Part shown: positions 16,993-27,778 of the stretch, piece after piece
How the letters are laid out: every line of letters begins with the position of its first letter
Position numbering within the stretch: the first letter of the stretch is position 1
Assembly (NCBI RefSeq): GCF_003711225.1
Contig: NZ_CP031030.1
Location: 4,030,001-4,094,000 of the forward strand
DNA length: 64,000 bases
Source: Runella sp. SP2
GTDB taxonomy: Bacteria; Bacteroidota; Bacteroidia; Cytophagales; Spirosomataceae
Reading direction: 5' to 3'
The notes under the pieces: model-generated
Seen by the model: the letters and a program-made list of their open reading frames with translations, nothing else
The model's database searches: none
What the model was told of the DNA's origin: nothing
Position numbers and translations under genes: made by a program

Positions 16993-19900
16993 TTACTTTC
17001 TCTTAATTGTCACCGTGTAAGGAATACATTTTGGTGGAGGACAACTACAATCTGGGGCTTTCACCGTCAATTGTGCCTTACAACTATCGCTTGATGTGGC
17101 CGTTACCACTGCGTCTTTGTTGATAGGTACTCCTGACACTGTGAATGTACCATTCTGATTGTTGGTTACCTGTCCTGCATCCGCCGTAACCGTTCCGTTC
17201 GATGTTACCGTAAAGCTATAGGTCTGACGATCTGCACTACATTTAGGTTGTTCACTTACCACAACTGTTGGGTTGGGGTAAAAAGTCAATGTCAGTGGAA
17301 TACGCAAGCTAATACAGTTTGAACCGTCATTTTTACGAGCTTCTACCCAATACGTACCAGCCGCAGTAGGTTTAAACTCTAACGTACCATCGGCCAATTT
17401 GGTACCGCCTGTTTCACTGCTATACCAGTCAGCAGTTTCACCAGCTCCTACCACAACCGTCAATTTTGTAGCGCTATCGCCTTCGCAGAACGATTGACTA
17501 GAACCAATTGGAGGATTCACGGTAGGACAGTTACAATCTGGCGCAGCAATTTCGAGGGTTGTTTTACAATTGCTATTTGTAGCTGTTGCGGTCACTAGCA
17601 CACTTTGCCCTGCTGGAATACCTGAAATGGTGAACAAACCACCGCCGTTATCTACCACTGCATAAGGAGGAGTTGTAGTGATAATTCCGTTAGAAATTAC
17701 TTTCACTGAGTATGTTCCAAGGTTCAAGGCACAACTACGTTCTGACACTTCGAGGAGTGGCTTAGTTGTATCAGCACTTACGGTAGTAATACCTGTGCCT
17801 TTACAGCCGTTTGTTGTGTTGGTTACTTCAACAGAGTAAGTACCTGCCACACTTACGACAAAATTGGCCACATTACCTGGATTAGCCACCCCTTGTGGCA
17901 CTTGCCAAGTGTAGGTAGGTGTTGTTCCGCCGTTGTTCACGGTTGCGGTCAATGTTCCAGTAGGAGTAGCACAAGTTAAGTTCAGCGGGTTAAGCGCTAC
18001 AGTCACACGGTTGGTATCGTTTAACACAATCACACTTGCATTCCCACGGCATCCATTGAGGGTATTGATTACTTCTACTGTGTAAAGCCCCGCTACTGAA
18101 GCAACTGCCGTTGGGTTGTTACCAGGGTTGGTAGCACCCGATGGCACGCCCCAAATGTAGGTTGGCGATGTACCTGCATTTACGACCGTAGCAGTCAATG
18201 GTTGTGAAGGTGCGATACATGTCAATGTAATTGGGTTCAAGGTTACTGACACTTTTGTTGTATCAAGTACAACCGTTGTGCTCGCCGAAGCGCTACATCC
18301 GTTGGCACTATTGGTCACACTCACCGAATAAACGCCTCCTTGGCTTACCACCAAGCTATCAACATTGCCTGGATTGGTTACTCCGCTTGGCACACTCCAT
18401 ACGTACGTCGGGGTCGTACCTTCGTTATCAGCAGTCACTTTCAACGTTTTAGATGGAGTTGCACAAGTTAGTGTCGCACTATTTAACGAAACAGTCACTT
18501 TTGCGGTGTCTGCTGTTACGCCAGTACTTGCAGTAGCCTTACATCCATTGACGGTGTTTGTTACTTCAACTGAATAGAAACCTGGAGTTGAAACCACAAA
18601 GTTATTGACATTACCTGGGTTAGTTACCCCACTTGGTACCGTCCATGAATACGTAGGATTAGCACCTGCATTGGTAGCAGTTGCGGTTAATGTCTCGTTT
18701 AAATTTGTACAAGTCAATTTAATTGTATTGAGCGATACAACCACTTTGGCCGTGTCAGCAAGAACAGTAGTTGATGTCGTTGATTTACAACCGTTTGTGT
18801 TATTTGTTACTTCAACCGAATATGTTCCAGTATTGATCACACTAAAACTTGCCACATTTCCTGGATTTGTAGCTCCACTTGGTACTGTCCAAACATACGT
18901 AGGATTTGCCCCTGCGTTGGTAGCCGTAGCAGTTAAGGTTTTGCTTGGTGATGCACAAGTTAGCGTCACTGAATTAAGCGAAACTCTTACCGAGGCTGTA
19001 TCAGCAGCGACGGTTGTTGTAGCCGATGCTTTACATCCGTTGGCGGCACTTGTTACTTCAACAACGTATGTTCCTACACTTGTTACGGCAAAGCTTGCCA
19101 CATTCCCTGGGTTTGTTACGCCATTGGGCACCGTCCATGCGTAGGTTGGATTTGCTCCTGCATTAGTCACAGTTGCCGTCAATGTCTGACTAGGCGCTGC
19201 ACACGTCAAGGTAAGCGGGTTCAAAGCGACGGTTGGTTTTAACGTATCTTGCGTCACAAGCGTACTTCCATTAACCGAACATCCATTCACAGGGTTTGTC
19301 ACTACTACCGAATACGCCCCCGCCGTAGTTACGGCAAAGCTCGCTACATTGCCTGGGCTTGTCACGCCACTTGGTACAGTCCAAGTATAAGTTGGATTTG
19401 CGCCTGCATTGGTCGTTGTGGCTGTCAAGGTTTGGCTTGGAGATGCGCAAGTCAATTTAATCGTGTTCAATTCCACCGTTGGTTTCGTAATATCTTCCGT
19501 TACAATCGCGGTATCCGAAGCCGTACAACCGTTGATGGTATTTTTAACCGTTACGATATATGAACCAATGGTGTCCACCACAATACTTGCAGTGGTTAAT
19601 CCATTCACTGACGGGTGGCCACTCCATACGTATGTCACCCCGCTAGACGCCACCGCCGTCAGAGTCAGTTCTGTTTTAATACAAGTGAGCACACCTCCTT
19701 CGACCGAAACCGTTGGGTTGGTTTTGTTTTCATCTACCACTACCGCATCCGTAGCCACGCAACCATTAGGCCCTGTTACAGTCAAGGTATAAGTACCTGG
19801 TACTGTCACGGTTGGCGTTGGATTTGAAGCATTTGGCGCAAATGTAGCACCCGCAGGTCCCGTCCAGCTATAAGTAACGCCTGGCGTTGTACTGCTGCCG

Positions 19901-22900
19901 TCCAATTTTACCGAAGTGACTTCACAAGTCAACGTTTTGTTTTGACCAGCGTCCACGTTTGGAAGAGTTTTGTTTTCACTCACTACTGCCGTATCTGATG
20001 CCGTACAGCCGTTGTCTGGATTTAAGACCGTTACGGTATAAACACCTACTTGTTGAACGGTAATAGAAGCATTCGTCGATGAAAAGTTGCTAGGCCCAGT
20101 CCATGAGTAAGTTACCCCTGGAGGCGCTGCTTCGGCTAAGATTGTCACTGACGATTTAACACAGTTGATTTCTCCACCATTTGCCACCACAATCGGACGG
20201 TTGATGTCTTGGGTTACTACAGCGGTATCGCTTGCCGTACAGCCACTTGACAGGTTAGTCACAGTTACTTGATACACACCTGATGACGAAACCGTAACAT
20301 TTTGGCTTGTTTGGCCATTCACCCCTAAACCTGTCCAAGCATAGCTAACATTTTGTGAAGCATTTGCCGACAATGTTAAGTTTAAGGTTGAACACGTCAA
20401 TTCACCTCCATCAACTTGAACAGTTGGTACCGTTTTATCTTGAGTTACTGTGGTTGATACATTTCTAGTACATCCGTTAGCTGAGTTTGTAACTACCACC
20501 GAATACGTGCCTGCCACTGTCACTGCAAAACTTGCTACGTTGCCAGGGTTGGTTACCCCCGCAGGAACAGTCCAAACATACGAGGCTGTTCCTCCGTTAA
20601 GACCACTAACGGTTGCCGTCAAAGTCTGGCTTGGTGCTACGCACGTCAATTTGATGGTGTTCAAACTAACCGTAGGTTGCGTTTTATCTTGCGTTACGGT
20701 TGTTGATGCTGATCTTGTACAACCGTTTTTAGAGTTTGTCACAACCACCGAATAAGTACCAACGACTGTCACGGCAAAACTTGCTACGTTGCCAGGGTTG
20801 GTCACACCTGCAGGTACTGTCCAAACGTACGAGGCAGTTCCACCCCCCAAATTACCCGCAGTAGCGGTCAAGGTCTGGCTTGGCGATGCACAGGTGAGTT
20901 TAAGGGTATTCAAAGAAACAGTTGGCAGTGCTTTGTCCTCTGTGACTGTCGTTGAAGCTGTTCTTGTACAACCATTTTTAGAATTAGTAACCACAACAGA
21001 GTATGTTCCTGGGGTAGTCACGGCAAAACTTGCTACGTTGCCAGGGTTGGTCACACCCGCAGGTACTGTCCACACATACGAGGCTGTTCCTCCATTTAAA
21101 GCACCTACCGTTGCTGTCAAGGTTTGACTGGCAGACGCACAGGTAAGCACAACTGTATTCAAACTTACCGTTGGAGGCGTTTTATCCTCAGTGACTGTCG
21201 TAGTCGCTGTTCTTGTACATCCGTTTTTAGAATTTGTCACTACGACAGAATACGTACCTGGGGTTGTTACGTTAAAACTAGCCACATTGCCTGGGTTAGT
21301 CACTCCCGACGGTACTGTCCAAGCATAAGAAGCTGTTCCACCGTTCAGGCCACCCACCGTTGCCGTTAAGGTTTGGCTAGTCGTTACACAAGTTAAAGTA
21401 ACTGTATTCAATGAAACTGTTGGCTGGGCTTTATCTTCTGTTACTGTCTTAGAGGCAGAAGCAGTACATCCATTTCTTGAGTTAGTAACAGTTACTGAGT
21501 AGTTTCCAGCAGTGGTTACGTTAAAACTAGCCACGTTGCCTGGGTTAGTCACTCCCGACGGTACTGTCCAAGCGTAAGAGGCGGTTCCACCGCCTAAGTT
21601 CCCTACTGTAGCGGTAAGGGTACCACTTGTTTTTGTACACGTCAACTCTAAAGTATTAAGACTTACGGTAGGCGTAGAAACAATACTTGTAACAATGGCT
21701 GTATCAGTAGCAGTACAAGTTACGCCCGACTTCGTTGCCGAATACGTAACAGTATAAGTACCTGCAGCCGAAACCGACGGGTTGGCCGAAGCACTTGTAA
21801 AAGAGTTAGGCCCCGTCCAAGCGTAGGCAGAGGTTACACCGCTCGTTGGGCTACCTACTGCCGTAATTTGTACCGTAGATGGAACACACTTCAACAAGCC
21901 ACCAGTAGCAGAAACGGTCGGCCTCAATACATCTACTTGGTATTTTACCCAAGGTTGGCAGGCAGCTGTTGCCCCCTTCAAACAAGCATACACATAATAT
22001 GTTTTTACTTGTCCATTTACAGCAGGGAAGTTAGAAGAAGACAATGACGCCGAACCTGAATTGATAGCACCACTGCCTAAAATCGTTTTACCGTTTCCCG
22101 TAGCCGTGTATGGATTCGACACTTCTGAATCAAAACGAACCCACTCAATAGTCACAGGACTACGCGCTGTTGTACTGGCAGAAAATGCCACACTCGTACC
22201 AGGGCAAATTGTTCTCGCCGCTGATGGGTTCGGGTTGGTAACGGTTGGACAGGTTACTTGCAAACAAGCAAGATCGACCTTAATATAGTCTCCAGTTGCA
22301 GTGCCCTCTACTTGTACATACGAGGTATTGGCTGGCGCAGTGCCGCTCAAAAAGTACTGCTGTGTCAAAGGAGTTGGCCCAAAGTCCACATCTTTGTCAA
22401 CCTGTACTTCCGTGCTACTTAAAAGCGTACTAGCAGAATTAAAAAATTTGAGTTTGATGCGGTGATCTAAGTCTGGACGGTGCGTACCTGCCCAAATAGA
22501 CAACGATACCGTGCTTCCTGGCGTAATATTAACATTTTGGTAAAAACGAGCGCTAGAAGACGTTGCTTCCAAAAATGCGTTATTGTTTCCACAAACTTGG
22601 TAACCCGTACCACTGTAAAAGTTTCCTCCACTGGAACTCCAACCCGATACTCCCCCTTCAAAACTTGGATTGGAAAGTACGTTATTTGGGCAATTACAGC
22701 TTACCGTACATGTTAATTGTGCGTTAAGGCTGGAAGTTGGTGAAGTTCCTGTTCTGGTGTAATTTACGCCTGCATACGTAAATTCGATACGGACAGGTGT
22801 ACCATTGGCTATAGAAGCCACATTATAACTTCCTAATGAATTGGTAGTTGCTGTACCAAGTAAGGCGCCAGTAGAGCTATTGACAACCCGTACGGGGATA

Positions 22901-23100
22901 CTTGTCAATCCCTCACCATCATTGTAGGCATTATTACCGCTTTTATCGCAGTAAATACGACCACCTACATCGGTGGCTAGGGCTGTATGAGCAACAACTA
23001 GCATCAACACTCCTACCCACCAAGACACGGTCTTGGAGCTTAACAGGGTGGAGAAAATCTGCCTAGGTTTGACTCGAAATTTGCTTGTAAACGAAGTCAT
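16993..23100 (-). CDS. Giant secreted Ig-like/PKD-repeat adhesin-type protein
   Basis: A 2035-aa exported protein. A signal segment (about 25-43) is followed by an SdrD_B-like domain (GGRIYCDKSGNNAYNDGEG, about 47-125) and a CBM-like beta-sandwich (about 140-280). Then come about 17 tandem Ig-like repeats of some 80 residues, most with the scheme LNxxxLTC...YxWTVPSGVTNPGNVASF...GTYSVxVTNxxNGC. Each has one Cys at the start and one near the end. Two further Ig-like/SprB-type domains precede a C-terminal CxxPPKCIPYTVTIKRK. Likely function is surface adhesion or extracellular scaffolding. It is the second gene of an operon, 40 bp after the 1545-aa gene. No gliding C-terminal sorting domain of the usual type is seen. 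Confidence 0.88.
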   Translation of the reverse strand: MTSFTSKFRVKPRQIFSTLLSSKTVSWWVGVLMLVVAHTALATDVGGRIYCDKSGNNAYNDGEGLTSIPVRVVNSSTGALLGTATTNSLGSYNVASIANGTPVRIEFTYAGVNYTRTGTSPTSSLNAQLTCTVSCNCPNNVLSNPSFEGGVSGWSSSGGNFYSGTGYQVCGNNNAFLEATSSSARFYQNVNITPGSTVSLSIWAGTHRPDLDHRIKLKFFNSASTLLSSTEVQVDKDVDFGPTPLTQQYFLSGTAPANTSYVQVEGTATGDYIKVDLACLQVTCPTVTNPNPSAARTICPGTSVAFSASTTARSPVTIEWVRFDSEVSNPYTATGNGKTILGSGAINSGSASLSSSNFPAVNGQVKTYYVYACLKGATAACQPWVKYQVDVLRPTVSATGGLLKCVPSTVQITAVGSPTSGVTSAYAWTGPNSFTSASANPSVSAAGTYTVTYSATKSGVTCTATDTAIVTSIVSTPTVSLNTLELTCTKTSGTLTATVGNLGGGTASYAWTVPSGVTNPGNVASFNVTTAGNYSVTVTNSRNGCTASASKTVTEDKAQPTVSLNTVTLTCVTTSQTLTATVGGLNGGTASYAWTVPSGVTNPGNVASFNVTTPGTYSVVVTNSKNGCTRTATTTVTEDKTPPTVSLNTVVLTCASASQTLTATVGALNGGTASYVWTVPAGVTNPGNVASFAVTTPGTYSVVVTNSKNGCTRTASTTVTEDKALPTVSLNTLKLTCASPSQTLTATAGNLGGGTASYVWTVPAGVTNPGNVASFAVTVVGTYSVVVTNSKNGCTRSASTTVTQDKTQPTVSLNTIKLTCVAPSQTLTATVSGLNGGTASYVWTVPAGVTNPGNVASFAVTVAGTYSVVVTNSANGCTRNVSTTVTQDKTVPTVQVDGGELTCSTLNLTLSANASQNVSYAWTGLGVNGQTSQNVTVSSSGVYQVTVTNLSSGCTASDTAVVTQDINRPIVVANGGEINCVKSSVTILAEAAPPGVTYSWTGPSNFSSTNASITVQQVGVYTVTVLNPDNGCTASDTAVVSENKTLPNVDAGQNKTLTCEVTSVKLDGSSTTPGVTYSWTGPAGATFAPNASNPTPTVTVPGTYTLTVTGPNGCVATDAVVVDENKTNPTVSVEGGVLTCIKTELTLTAVASSGVTYVWSGHPSVNGLTTASIVVDTIGSYIVTVKNTINGCTASDTAIVTEDITKPTVELNTIKLTCASPSQTLTATTTNAGANPTYTWTVPSGVTSPGNVASFAVTTAGAYSVVVTNPVNGCSVNGSTLVTQDTLKPTVALNPLTLTCAAPSQTLTATVTNAGANPTYAWTVPNGVTNPGNVASFAVTSVGTYVVEVTSAANGCKASATTTVAADTASVRVSLNSVTLTCASPSKTLTATATNAGANPTYVWTVPSGATNPGNVASFSVINTGTYSVEVTNNTNGCKSTTSTTVLADTAKVVVSLNTIKLTCTNLNETLTATATNAGANPTYSWTVPSGVTNPGNVNNFVVSTPGFYSVEVTNTVNGCKATASTGVTADTAKVTVSLNSATLTCATPSKTLKVTADNEGTTPTYVWSVPSGVTNPGNVDSLVVSQGGVYSVSVTNSANGCSASASTTVVLDTTKVSVTLNPITLTCIAPSQPLTATVVNAGTSPTYIWGVPSGATNPGNNPTAVASVAGLYTVEVINTLNGCRGNASVIVLNDTNRVTVALNPLNLTCATPTGTLTATVNNGGTTPTYTWQVPQGVANPGNVANFVVSVAGTYSVEVTNTTNGCKGTGITTVSADTTKPLLEVSERSCALNLGTYSVKVISNGIITTTPPYAVVDNGGGLFTISGIPAGQSVLVTATATNSNCKTTLEIAAPDCNCPTVNPPIGSSQSFCEGDSATKLTVVVGAGETADWYSSETGGTKLADGTLEFKPTAAGTYWVEARKNDGSNCISLRIPLTLTFYPNPTVVVSEQPKCSADRQTYSFTVTSNGTVTADAGQVTNNQNGTFTVSGVPINKDAVVTATSSDSCKAQLTVKAPDCSCPPPKCIPYTVTIKRK

Positions 23101-23140
23101 GGGGGGTAAAATTTAGATGTATTATAGAGCAGTAGATTTA

Positions 23141-26100
23141 TTACTTTTTGATGGGCACACCGCCTTTTTTGGTTTGTTTAATCGTGAATGGCACGCACAA
23201 ATCAGCAGGGCAGCAGTTGTTGCTGGCTTCAACAATGATGGGACAACATCCATCGGCTGGGCAGGCATTTGACGAGGCCGTAAATGTATAAGTACCTATT
23301 TCGGTAATAAGAATAGTGTTGCCTGTAGCCACGGGCGTTTGTCCACCATCTTTAAACCATTGTACATTTTGGTATTTTTCGGGAATAGATGCTTGAATCG
23401 CATCACCTAAACAAACTTCCAACGGAACCGTAAAGCACTCACTGTCAATATCATCTTCTTCGGTATTGCCATTGCAAGGTGTTGAATCTTGGTCTTTTTC
23501 GGTCATGGTACATATCTCAGCGGTATTAAACCACACGCCTTGTGCCACCACTTTGACAACCAATAACAGCACCGCTGTATCTCCTGGCGCGATTGAGCCG
23601 ATTGTCCATGTTTTACTGTTAAAGTCATAATTTCCAGTTGCAGAAGCATAGGTAACGTACTCCACACCTGCGTTTAGGCTATCTTTAACCGAAACATTGG
23701 TAGCCGTTGATTGCCCCTCGTTCCATACCTTTATGGTGTAAGTGAGGTTATCCCCTACTTTGGCTACTTTTTTATCAATGGATTTACTAAGTGCTAGGTC
23801 GTATGCCCCTTCGCATGGCTTGAATGATGGCGAAGGCGCTACCGCCGCCGCCGCACATCCATTGGCATCTTGTACAAAAATGATGTTTCCACCCGTCGTT
23901 TTTAATTGCAAACTGGTCATTAGACCCCCACCCACTACCCCTGTAAGGGTCTGGGTTACACCTACTGGAATTGGGCCATTTCCGATGCTCGCTATACCAG
24001 TAGCCACTGTGACATTATAAGTACCTTGGCTCGAAATCTTGAGCGTAACCGTGTAAGTGGTATCACCCGTACAAGCAGGAATCGAATCCAACTCAAATTT
24101 GGGTAATGGCAGCACCGTGTAAACCTTTTCTGCAAACGGGAAACAGTTAGGTTCATTGGTAGGTGGCACACTCAGGATGGCATACATATAGTATTTTACT
24201 GGAGCAGTCCCGTTATTTACAGGCAAATTTAACCCAGGCACTCCGTTGGGAGCACTGGCAACAAAGTTCTGCGGTTTCACTTCCTCCAATAGCGTGCCCC
24301 CCGAATACATGTTATTTCCTGTTTGTGGCGAAGTGAAATAGACAAATTTTATAAATTTAGAAGTATCTGAAACCTGAACTGTCATACCCTCACCATAATA
24401 GCCCGAGCAAAGCGTATCGGTGGCATCAACCGCTGTAATGGTTGGACAGTTGCCGACGCATGGGGTAGGATTTACCACTACCGAGGTGTCTTTGTAACAA
24501 CCTTCGTTGCTAAACACCCGTACATAGTAGGTAGTTGAGGCGGTTGTATTAGCAATATTTTGGGCAATGGTCGTAGGCAGGCTGCTGATTTCAGTACCTT
24601 CCGACGCTGCCGTTGGTAGCGTTGCTGCTCCTGTAGTGTTAAAAGCGAAGAACTGACCCACCGTAGCCAACGTAAGTGCCACACTACCATTATTCAAGGA
24701 TGTACCACCTTGACAAGTCGGGTTTTGAGCTTGCACCGTAAACGTCGGTTTAGGACTGATGGCCAACGTCACTGGAATGCGCACGCCGTTTACTTCATTG
24801 TTACAACCTGAGGCTGTGCTTTTGGCCTGCATATAGTAAGTACCTACCGCTGTAACACTGAATGTGAGCGTATTAGAAGCCAAAAGCGTTCCTCCAGTGG
24901 CTGCACTGTACCAATCTACCGTGGTATTTTCACCTACTAATGCGGTGAAAGTCGGGGTAGGAATAGCGACTCCTTCACAAATTCCCACGTTTGCCGCCAA
25001 TGCTGTCGGAGTCGTTGGAATACAAGCACAGTTAGGGGCAATGATAGTCGTATCCTTTGTACAGCCATTCAAAGTAGAAGTCAAGACCAGGTTCTGCCCT
25101 GCGGTTACGTTTGAAATGGTATAAGTCCCTGTTCCTGAAATGGTGGTTCCTGACGGTGAACTTACCGTCACAGTACCCGTAGAGGTAATGGTAATTGAGT
25201 AAATTGAATTACCTGCGGCACAATTGGCGATAACACCACTGAAAGTAGGATAAGGTTTCATTGTTACCCCAACCTGTACTCCTGTACTTTTACAGGTGGA
25301 CGCCGTTGAACTAACACAAGCAACGTAATAATTGCGAGCCTGTGTCAAAGCAGGCGTTGTGAAGCTAATACCACTACCAACTTCTGTCGTTAATGCTGCT
25401 GAATCGTACCATTTTGGCACAGTACCCACTGCACAATTGGACGCTGTTAAAGTCGCTGTTGTACCTACACAAATCGCTACACTCGATGCAACAGGGGCTG
25501 CTATCGGTGGGCAGTTGGCACTACAAATGGGTTTATTTATCGTGAGACGAGTCCGACAACCGTTTAGGGTTGCCGTGATGGTATATTGTGTTGTATCACT
25601 TCCAACGGTGACAGTGAAGGTCGTGCCACTTCCGCTAACAAAGCCTGCGTTTGAGGTAACGACCGCCCCATTGTCAACGGTGACAGTGGTCGTATATTTT
25701 GACGTATCTGACGAACAAACGGACGACACCAAAGTAAGTGTTGGCGCAGGAAGTACCGTAACGGTGATTGTATCTTTGCCTGTACATTGGGTCTGCAACG
25801 ACGTGACAGTGACGTAATAATCGGTTGTCACCAAGGGCTGTACCGTAATGCGCGCGGTGGTTACACCTGTATTCCAAGCGTAGGAGAAATTTGTGCTATC
25901 GGTATATCCAAAAGTCAATTGAGTGCCTGGACAAATTGGATTCAGCTGAATTTCGGGCACAACGACCGTCGTTTTTTGAACTCGTATGGTATCTGTACAA
26001 CCACTGCTGTTGGTCAAAACAAACCGATAGAAACCTCTTTTATCCAAACTTGCGATATTACCCTGTGCGTCAATGGTCGCGACGTCGGTGTTTGAACTAT

Positions 26101-27778
26101 TATTAGGGTCGTTGAAAGACAAAAACGACCATGTTTCACCCGTACCTGCCGCAACTACCTTGGCCGTAGTTTCACAAACGGTGATGTCTTGGCCCGCGTT
26201 TGGTTTGGGTGAAACCGCCACTTGAATCGTATCTCTAAATACACAACCCGTTGATGAAGATGTAACTTCCACACGGTAATCGGTAGTTTGGGTTGGGCTT
26301 ACGGTAATCGTGGCTGTGGTTGCGCCCGTGCTCCATAAGTAACTGACATTCGACAACCCTTGGTAACCAAAAGTCAGGTTTTCTCCTGGGCAAATCGACT
26401 TATCAGTGATGGTTGGCAACAAAAAGCTAGATTTTGTCACAACGATTGTATCGTTACAATTGGCGTCTGATTGTCTTCTGAGCACAAATCTATATTGCCC
26501 CGAAACCGTCAAACCAGTAGCCAGGCCAGTGGTAAAAATGGTGGCGGCAGTGTTATTATTTGAAGAAAGAAACGCCCAAACTTCGTCCGAAGCTGGCGTT
26601 TTCAGCTGAATGGACGTCACACAAATTGTCGTATCTTTTCCTGCGTTGGGCTTTACACAAGTTACAACTCCGCAGTCAACATTCCCTTCAAATGGATAAT
26701 GGTGCATTTCGCCCCCCGAATGCACAAAAGACTGTCCCACTAACTGTCCCTGAATATTCGATTGGTTGGCCGTTTTCACCACAGCAGCATTAGGCGCTAG
26801 GATACTACCTTCAATCGTTGCATTTCCTTCGATGTTGAGCGTTGTTGCACTAGGGAAATTCCAGATAATATACTTCATCGCCCCGCCCACATTCTGGTTT
26901 TTCACATTCCAAGTAAAGGAAGCACCGGTCGATACATTAATAACGAGGGGTTCGCTTGCCGTAGGCGTAAAGCGTAAGTTCAGTTCATTAATGGCGTTCA
27001 AATCCGCTCCCGATACATTCCAAATACGGGGCTTGCCCGCAATCGGGCTTGCAGGCAAATCTAAATATAGGTTTTGTCCCGAAATACCCGTCAAAACCTC
27101 CCCATTGGCATTCTCCGTTACGACATTCGTCCCTTGGCATTCTGCAAGCGACGAGGAATTGGCCTTTAGCGTAGTAAATGCGGATGCAAAATTGATAGAA
27201 GTGGTTTCACAAACGGGGTTATTGGTGCTGCTTACTTGGTTAGGTTGGGCATATCCAGCCCAGCCATCCGCTTGCGTATTAATTTGAATCCAGCTACTTG
27301 GAGAAGCATACCCTTCCGTATTTTTGGTGATACGTATTGGCGAGAAAGCGTTGTTGTTATCTCTATACCAAACCGTTAACCCTGTGCAATTTCCTATTTT
27401 AACGTACCCTTGGGTGTTCATTTGCAACTGCCCCGAAGTCAGCGTTACTCCACCACCTACCACAAGTCCAATCGGGATATTCCCTACTTGTAAATCACCC
27501 ACATTGACCGTCGTTATTTGGTAATTACCTCCCACGGTCAAATTACCTCCGATGGCAACGGGGCCTTCACTTTCGTTGGTTGTCAATGTGGCATTACCTT
27601 GGGTAAAAATGTTAAACTTGCCCACACTGGCAAGTGGATTCTGCGCAGCTGTAAAGAAAGGAAGTGAGCAGAAAAGTACGGATGTCATCCATCCAATACT
27701 CAACTTTCTTGCAAGATGTCGAAGAGCAAGGCACGCAACAAAGCAAAGCCTTGAGTGGGGCTTGTAAATAAATAACAT
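23141..27778 (-). CDS. Giant secreted protein with choice-of-anchor-A, Ig-like and DUF11 domains
   Basis: A 1545-aa exported protein. The N-terminus is a long leader ending FFTAAQ; an internal ATG at 27688 would leave a compact signal peptide. The first domain (about 47-370) matches the choice-of-anchor-A/collagen-binding type (LASVGKFNIFTQGNATL, EGPVAIGGNLTVGG). Several Ig-like modules follow with the patterns ICPGxxLTFGY...TTxxITVxPxxTTDYxVxVTS and WYxxxTGGTLL. A DUF11 domain (LALSKSIDKKVAKVGDNLTY) comes next, and the protein ends in a Cys-rich tail LCVPFTIKQTKKGG. It is first in an operon with the 2035-aa gene, and both share the C-terminal Cys-x-Pro-aromatic-Thr motif. Confidence 0.87.
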   Translation of the reverse strand: MLFIYKPHSRLCFVACLALRHLARKLSIGWMTSVLFCSLPFFTAAQNPLASVGKFNIFTQGNATLTTNESEGPVAIGGNLTVGGNYQITTVNVGDLQVGNIPIGLVVGGGVTLTSGQLQMNTQGYVKIGNCTGLTVWYRDNNNAFSPIRITKNTEGYASPSSWIQINTQADGWAGYAQPNQVSSTNNPVCETTSINFASAFTTLKANSSSLAECQGTNVVTENANGEVLTGISGQNLYLDLPASPIAGKPRIWNVSGADLNAINELNLRFTPTASEPLVINVSTGASFTWNVKNQNVGGAMKYIIWNFPSATTLNIEGNATIEGSILAPNAAVVKTANQSNIQGQLVGQSFVHSGGEMHHYPFEGNVDCGVVTCVKPNAGKDTTICVTSIQLKTPASDEVWAFLSSNNNTAATIFTTGLATGLTVSGQYRFVLRRQSDANCNDTIVVTKSSFLLPTITDKSICPGENLTFGYQGLSNVSYLWSTGATTATITVSPTQTTDYRVEVTSSSTGCVFRDTIQVAVSPKPNAGQDITVCETTAKVVAAGTGETWSFLSFNDPNNSSNTDVATIDAQGNIASLDKRGFYRFVLTNSSGCTDTIRVQKTTVVVPEIQLNPICPGTQLTFGYTDSTNFSYAWNTGVTTARITVQPLVTTDYYVTVTSLQTQCTGKDTITVTVLPAPTLTLVSSVCSSDTSKYTTTVTVDNGAVVTSNAGFVSGSGTTFTVTVGSDTTQYTITATLNGCRTRLTINKPICSANCPPIAAPVASSVAICVGTTATLTASNCAVGTVPKWYDSAALTTEVGSGISFTTPALTQARNYYVACVSSTASTCKSTGVQVGVTMKPYPTFSGVIANCAAGNSIYSITITSTGTVTVSSPSGTTISGTGTYTISNVTAGQNLVLTSTLNGCTKDTTIIAPNCACIPTTPTALAANVGICEGVAIPTPTFTALVGENTTVDWYSAATGGTLLASNTLTFSVTAVGTYYMQAKSTASGCNNEVNGVRIPVTLAISPKPTFTVQAQNPTCQGGTSLNNGSVALTLATVGQFFAFNTTGAATLPTAASEGTEISSLPTTIAQNIANTTASTTYYVRVFSNEGCYKDTSVVVNPTPCVGNCPTITAVDATDTLCSGYYGEGMTVQVSDTSKFIKFVYFTSPQTGNNMYSGGTLLEEVKPQNFVASAPNGVPGLNLPVNNGTAPVKYYMYAILSVPPTNEPNCFPFAEKVYTVLPLPKFELDSIPACTGDTTYTVTLKISSQGTYNVTVATGIASIGNGPIPVGVTQTLTGVVGGGLMTSLQLKTTGGNIIFVQDANGCAAAAVAPSPSFKPCEGAYDLALSKSIDKKVAKVGDNLTYTIKVWNEGQSTATNVSVKDSLNAGVEYVTYASATGNYDFNSKTWTIGSIAPGDTAVLLLVVKVVAQGVWFNTAEICTMTEKDQDSTPCNGNTEEDDIDSECFTVPLEVCLGDAIQASIPEKYQNVQWFKDGGQTPVATGNTILITEIGTYTFTASSNACPADGCCPIIVEASNNCCPADLCVPFTIKQTKKGGVPIKK

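Noticed and set aside
18605..21127. Long open frames on the plus strand opposite the 2035-aa gene
   Set aside because: They are antisense shadows of the repetitive coding sequence; their translations are repetitive Val/Thr-rich strings without start context or family features.
17760..21700. Regular short repeats on both strands resembling a CRISPR-like array
   Set aside because: The period is about 240-250 bp, the repeats are in frame and encode Ig-like domains; there are no 25-40 bp repeats with unique spacers and no cas genes.
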